A stretch of DNA of 25,365 bases from assembly GCA_039920305.1 (NCBI GenBank), contig JBDSEA010000094.1, positions 1-25,365 of the forward strand, in the 5' to 3' direction. This stretch comes from DASRAJ01 sp039920305 (GTDB taxonomy: Bacteria; Bacteroidota; Bacteroidia; Chitinophagales; UBA10324). Position numbers and translations under genes: made by a program. Below, piece after piece: positions 23,184 to 25,365 of this stretch. Every line of letters begins with the position of its first letter. The first letter of the stretch is position 1. The notes below the pieces were generated by a model. That model was not told the DNA's origin. It made no database searches and worked only from the letters and a program-made list of their open reading frames with translations.

Positions 23184-24746
23184 ATGAACAGAATAATAAT
23201 CCTATCGTCTTTTTTCATTATCTCACGCTCATTTTTCATGCAGGCGCAGTCTCCAACATGGGCAAATGATGTGGCTTCAATCATCTACAACAACTGCAGC
23301 AGCTGTCACCACGCCGGAGGGATTGGACCCTTTGCCCTGATGTCGTACGATGATGCAATATATAATGCAGCGGGGATAAAATCAAATGTAGAGGCTAAGC
23401 TTATGCCGCCATGGAAACCTGATCCTGAGTATGTTCATTTTAAGGACGAGCGCTTGCTTTCTGATGCTGATATCAGCACGATTACTTCCTGGGTTGATGC
23501 AGGAATGGCTTCCGGCGATCTCGCACAGGCACCCCTCCCGCCCACTTTCAACGAGGGCTCGCAAATGCCGGTTATTGATCAAACTATTCAGTGGCCTGAG
23601 TGGACCGTCAGCACCGATGTGGATCAGTACCGGACCTTTGTAATTCATTCAAACTATGCGGAAGATGTTTATTTGAATCAAATTGAATACTTGCCCGGTA
23701 ACGGTTCAGTTGTTCACCACATGGTTCTTTTTTATGATGAGGGAAGTACTTCATGGACGTTTGATCAGCTCGATCCGCTTCCGGGCTATGAGAGTTATGG
23801 CCTGGGCCCGCTCAGTTTTACTGCAACCATTATAGGAGCATGGGCACCAGGCTCGGGAATTTTTCAGTTGCCTTCCTACATGGGAATCCGCATTCCGGCC
23901 GGTGCAGACATCGGCCTGGAGATACATTATTCACCGGGCGAAAACGGGCAGGTTGACAGCTCTGTTCTTAATTTTAAATTTAATATTGAACCTGCTCCGC
24001 GCGAAGTTTATATGGATGCCGTACTCAATCATCTCTGGAACTTAACGGATGGCCCTCTGTTCATTCCAGCAAATACCGAGGCGACTTTTCATGAGAAGTA
24101 TAAGCTCAACGGAACAGATGTTTCTCTTGTATCCGTTTTTCCTCACATGCATTTGGTGGGCAGCTCAATCAAGTCCTATGCGGTGAATTCCGGCGGTGAT
24201 ACCACGAAGCTGATTTCAATTCCGCAATGGAGCTTTCACTGGCAGGGATTCTACGAGTATCAGAAACTGATTCGAATCACTGATCTGTCCACCTTCTGGG
24301 GCGAAGCCACGTACGATAACACAGTCAACAACCCGGACAATCCAAGCGACCCCCCGCAGGATGTTTCAGCAGGTGAGCACACTACTGATGAAATGATGAT
24401 TGTATTCTTTGCCTACCTGATCTATCAGCCGGGCGACGAAAATGTAATTCTCGACAGCACCGTTACTTCAGTGCCGGCAATAGTAAGTCAGCATCATCTT
24501 TCAATGCACGTCTTTCCCAATCCTGTGCTGGATCAATTGAATGTGGGAACCGAATTGCAGCAGACAGAACAGATTGAGTTTACGCTCACCAATGTTGAGG
24601 GAAAGGTTTCAAAAGTGTGGAGTAAAACAATTTCAGGCGGAGCCCAGGCGAACTTATTCTCGCTTGAAGGGTTACCCGCAGGAATTTATTTTTTGAAAGC
24701 TGTATCTTCTGATGGCTTTTCGGTTATCAAGGTGATTAAGCAATAA
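23184..24746 (+). CDS. Secreted cytochrome c / copper type II monooxygenase-like protein with T9SS tail
   Basis: A 520-residue protein with a signal peptide ending near 'FMQAQ-S'. Residues ~25-112 form a c-type cytochrome domain: heme motif C38-S-S-C41-H42 and the likely axial Met M74 in 'MPPW'. Residues ~150-415 resemble the copper type II ascorbate-dependent monooxygenase (PHM/DBM) fold. Possible CuH ligands are H178-H179 ('VVHHMVLFY') and H248 ('LEIHYSPG'). CuM ligands would be H321 and H323 ('FPHMHLVG') and M404 or M405 in 'TDEMMIVFFAY', as in PHM 'DEMCNLY'. The C-terminal ~75 residues are a T9SS type A tail ('VFPNPVLDQLNVG', 'LPAGIYFLKAV'). The heme domain could deliver electrons to the copper centre. 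The substrate is unknown. It is a single gene. Confidence 0.88.
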   Translation: MNRIIILSSFFIISRSFFMQAQSPTWANDVASIIYNNCSSCHHAGGIGPFALMSYDDAIYNAAGIKSNVEAKLMPPWKPDPEYVHFKDERLLSDADISTITSWVDAGMASGDLAQAPLPPTFNEGSQMPVIDQTIQWPEWTVSTDVDQYRTFVIHSNYAEDVYLNQIEYLPGNGSVVHHMVLFYDEGSTSWTFDQLDPLPGYESYGLGPLSFTATIIGAWAPGSGIFQLPSYMGIRIPAGADIGLEIHYSPGENGQVDSSVLNFKFNIEPAPREVYMDAVLNHLWNLTDGPLFIPANTEATFHEKYKLNGTDVSLVSVFPHMHLVGSSIKSYAVNSGGDTTKLISIPQWSFHWQGFYEYQKLIRITDLSTFWGEATYDNTVNNPDNPSDPPQDVSAGEHTTDEMMIVFFAYLIYQPGDENVILDSTVTSVPAIVSQHHLSMHVFPNPVLDQLNVGTELQQTEQIEFTLTNVEGKVSKVWSKTISGGAQANLFSLEGLPAGIYFLKAVSSDGFSVIKVIKQ

Positions 24747-24864
24747 ATAAATCAATATCAAATTCGGCATCGGGAATTATGGGATGCACATACTTAATGG
24801 ATTGATGAAGGATGAAGAAAAACGATCGAAGCCTCATCGCTTCTCACGTTTCACTGCTCACCTT

Positions 24865-25365
24865 TCACTTTTCAAAATTCATCACCAGCTCAATCGGGCA
24901 GTGATCGCTGCCGGGAACATGCATATGAATGTCGGATTTAGCTACAAAGGGGCGTGCTTCCTTGCTCACAAAAAAGTAATCAATCCGCCAGCCCACATTT
25001 CGCTCGCGGGCATTCCGGAAAGCATCCCAGTAAGTGTACCACCCCGGGTCTTTGTTGAATTCTCTGAAAGTATCTACATAGTTCATATCAATGATTTTAT
25101 CCAGCCATACCCGTTCCTCAGTCAGAAATCCTGAATTCTTCGCATTCTCTTTCGGACGGGCGAGATCAATTTCCTTATGTGCGGTATTGTAATCACCGCA
25201 GATGATAATGTTCTTCTGGCGCTTGCGCAATTCTTCGGCACGGCTAAAAAGCTCCTGGTAAAAATCAAGCTTGTATTTCACGCGCTCAGGACCGCGCCCT
25301 CCATTGGGAAAATAGACATTGAACAAAATGAAATTCTCAAATTCCATTTCAATCACACGGCCTTC
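24865..25365 (-). CDS. xth: Exodeoxyribonuclease III, C-terminal part (5' end outside window)
   Basis: The frame stays open to the right window edge, so the N-terminal third is missing; the GTG at 25356 is internal ('EGRVIEMEF'). The visible 166 or so codons show the exonuclease/endonuclease/phosphatase fold of ExoIII: 'NVYFPNGGRGPERVKYKLDFY', catalytic 'ICGDYNTAHKEIDLARPK', the DNA-contacting stretch 'GFLTEERVWLDKII', 'YTYWDAFRNARERNVGWRIDYFFVS', and the terminal catalytic 'SDHCPIEL'. The enzyme cuts DNA at abasic sites and removes 3'-blocked ends in base excision repair in the cytoplasm. The fragment is intact up to its normal C-terminus. No terminator is obvious after it. Confidence 0.95.
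   Translation of the reverse strand, partial: EGRVIEMEFENFILFNVYFPNGGRGPERVKYKLDFYQELFSRAEELRKRQKNIIICGDYNTAHKEIDLARPKENAKNSGFLTEERVWLDKIIDMNYVDTFREFNKDPGWYTYWDAFRNARERNVGWRIDYFFVSKEARPFVAKSDIHMHVPGSDHCPIELVMNFEK

Overview
The window looks like a chromosomal segment of a Bacteroidota bacterium, most likely in the Chitinophagales/Sphingobacteriales range. Four proteins end in type IX secretion (T9SS) type A sorting tails with the 'PNPF/PNP ... G.Y..' pattern. There are two ECF sigma/anti-sigma pairs, a DUF2807 lipoprotein, a DUF6799 protein, a CCDC81-like HU protein and a UMF1-family transporter. Shine-Dalgarno sequences are nearly absent, and at least one promoter matches the Bacteroidota form TTTG-N19-TAnnTTTG. 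I saw no tRNA, rRNA, CRISPR array, insertion sequence or prophage gene. Coordinates and motifs were read by eye, and no database search was run.

Layout. 1-1590: end of a T9SS cargo protein, then a secreted Asp-box propeller. 1672-2640 (minus): a heptad-repeat coiled-coil protein and a short CCDC81-like HU protein. 2756-6917 (plus): a tightly packed six-gene unit (double lamin-tail T9SS protein, lipoprotein, YD-like secreted protein, VTC/triphosphate-tunnel polymerase, DUF4956 membrane protein, DUF2490 barrel). It resembles the known CotH-VTC-DUF4956 association, with lamin-tail proteins and no visible CotH. 6945-10763 (minus): LutA-like CCG protein, UMF1 transporter, secreted hypothetical, methionine-rich DUF6799 protein. 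10872-12958: lipoprotein, thiolase (minus, with the best promoter in the window) and a 53-residue basic protein. 13158-17235: ABC exporter, secreted helical protein (minus), T9SS protein with Ig/PKD-like modules.

17613-22998 (all minus) is the signalling block. In transcription order it holds a DUF2807 lipoprotein, an ECF sigma factor, a 697-residue trans-envelope protein whose start overlaps the sigma stop as ATGA, a second ECF sigma factor, and its zinc-finger/TPR anti-sigma partner. The 697-residue protein combines a short cytoplasmic head, one inner-membrane helix, about 300 residues of low-complexity periplasmic linker, eleven roughly 16-residue Gly-rich repeats and a beta-rich end with a terminal Phe. 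It fits the recently described dual membrane-spanning anti-sigma (Dma) design, in which an outer-membrane domain is physically tied to a cytoplasmic sigma inhibitor. This is the most interesting system in the window, followed by the VTC/DUF4956 operon.

23184-25365: a secreted cytochrome c/copper type II monooxygenase-like T9SS protein, and the C-terminal part of exodeoxyribonuclease III (minus), cut by the window edge.
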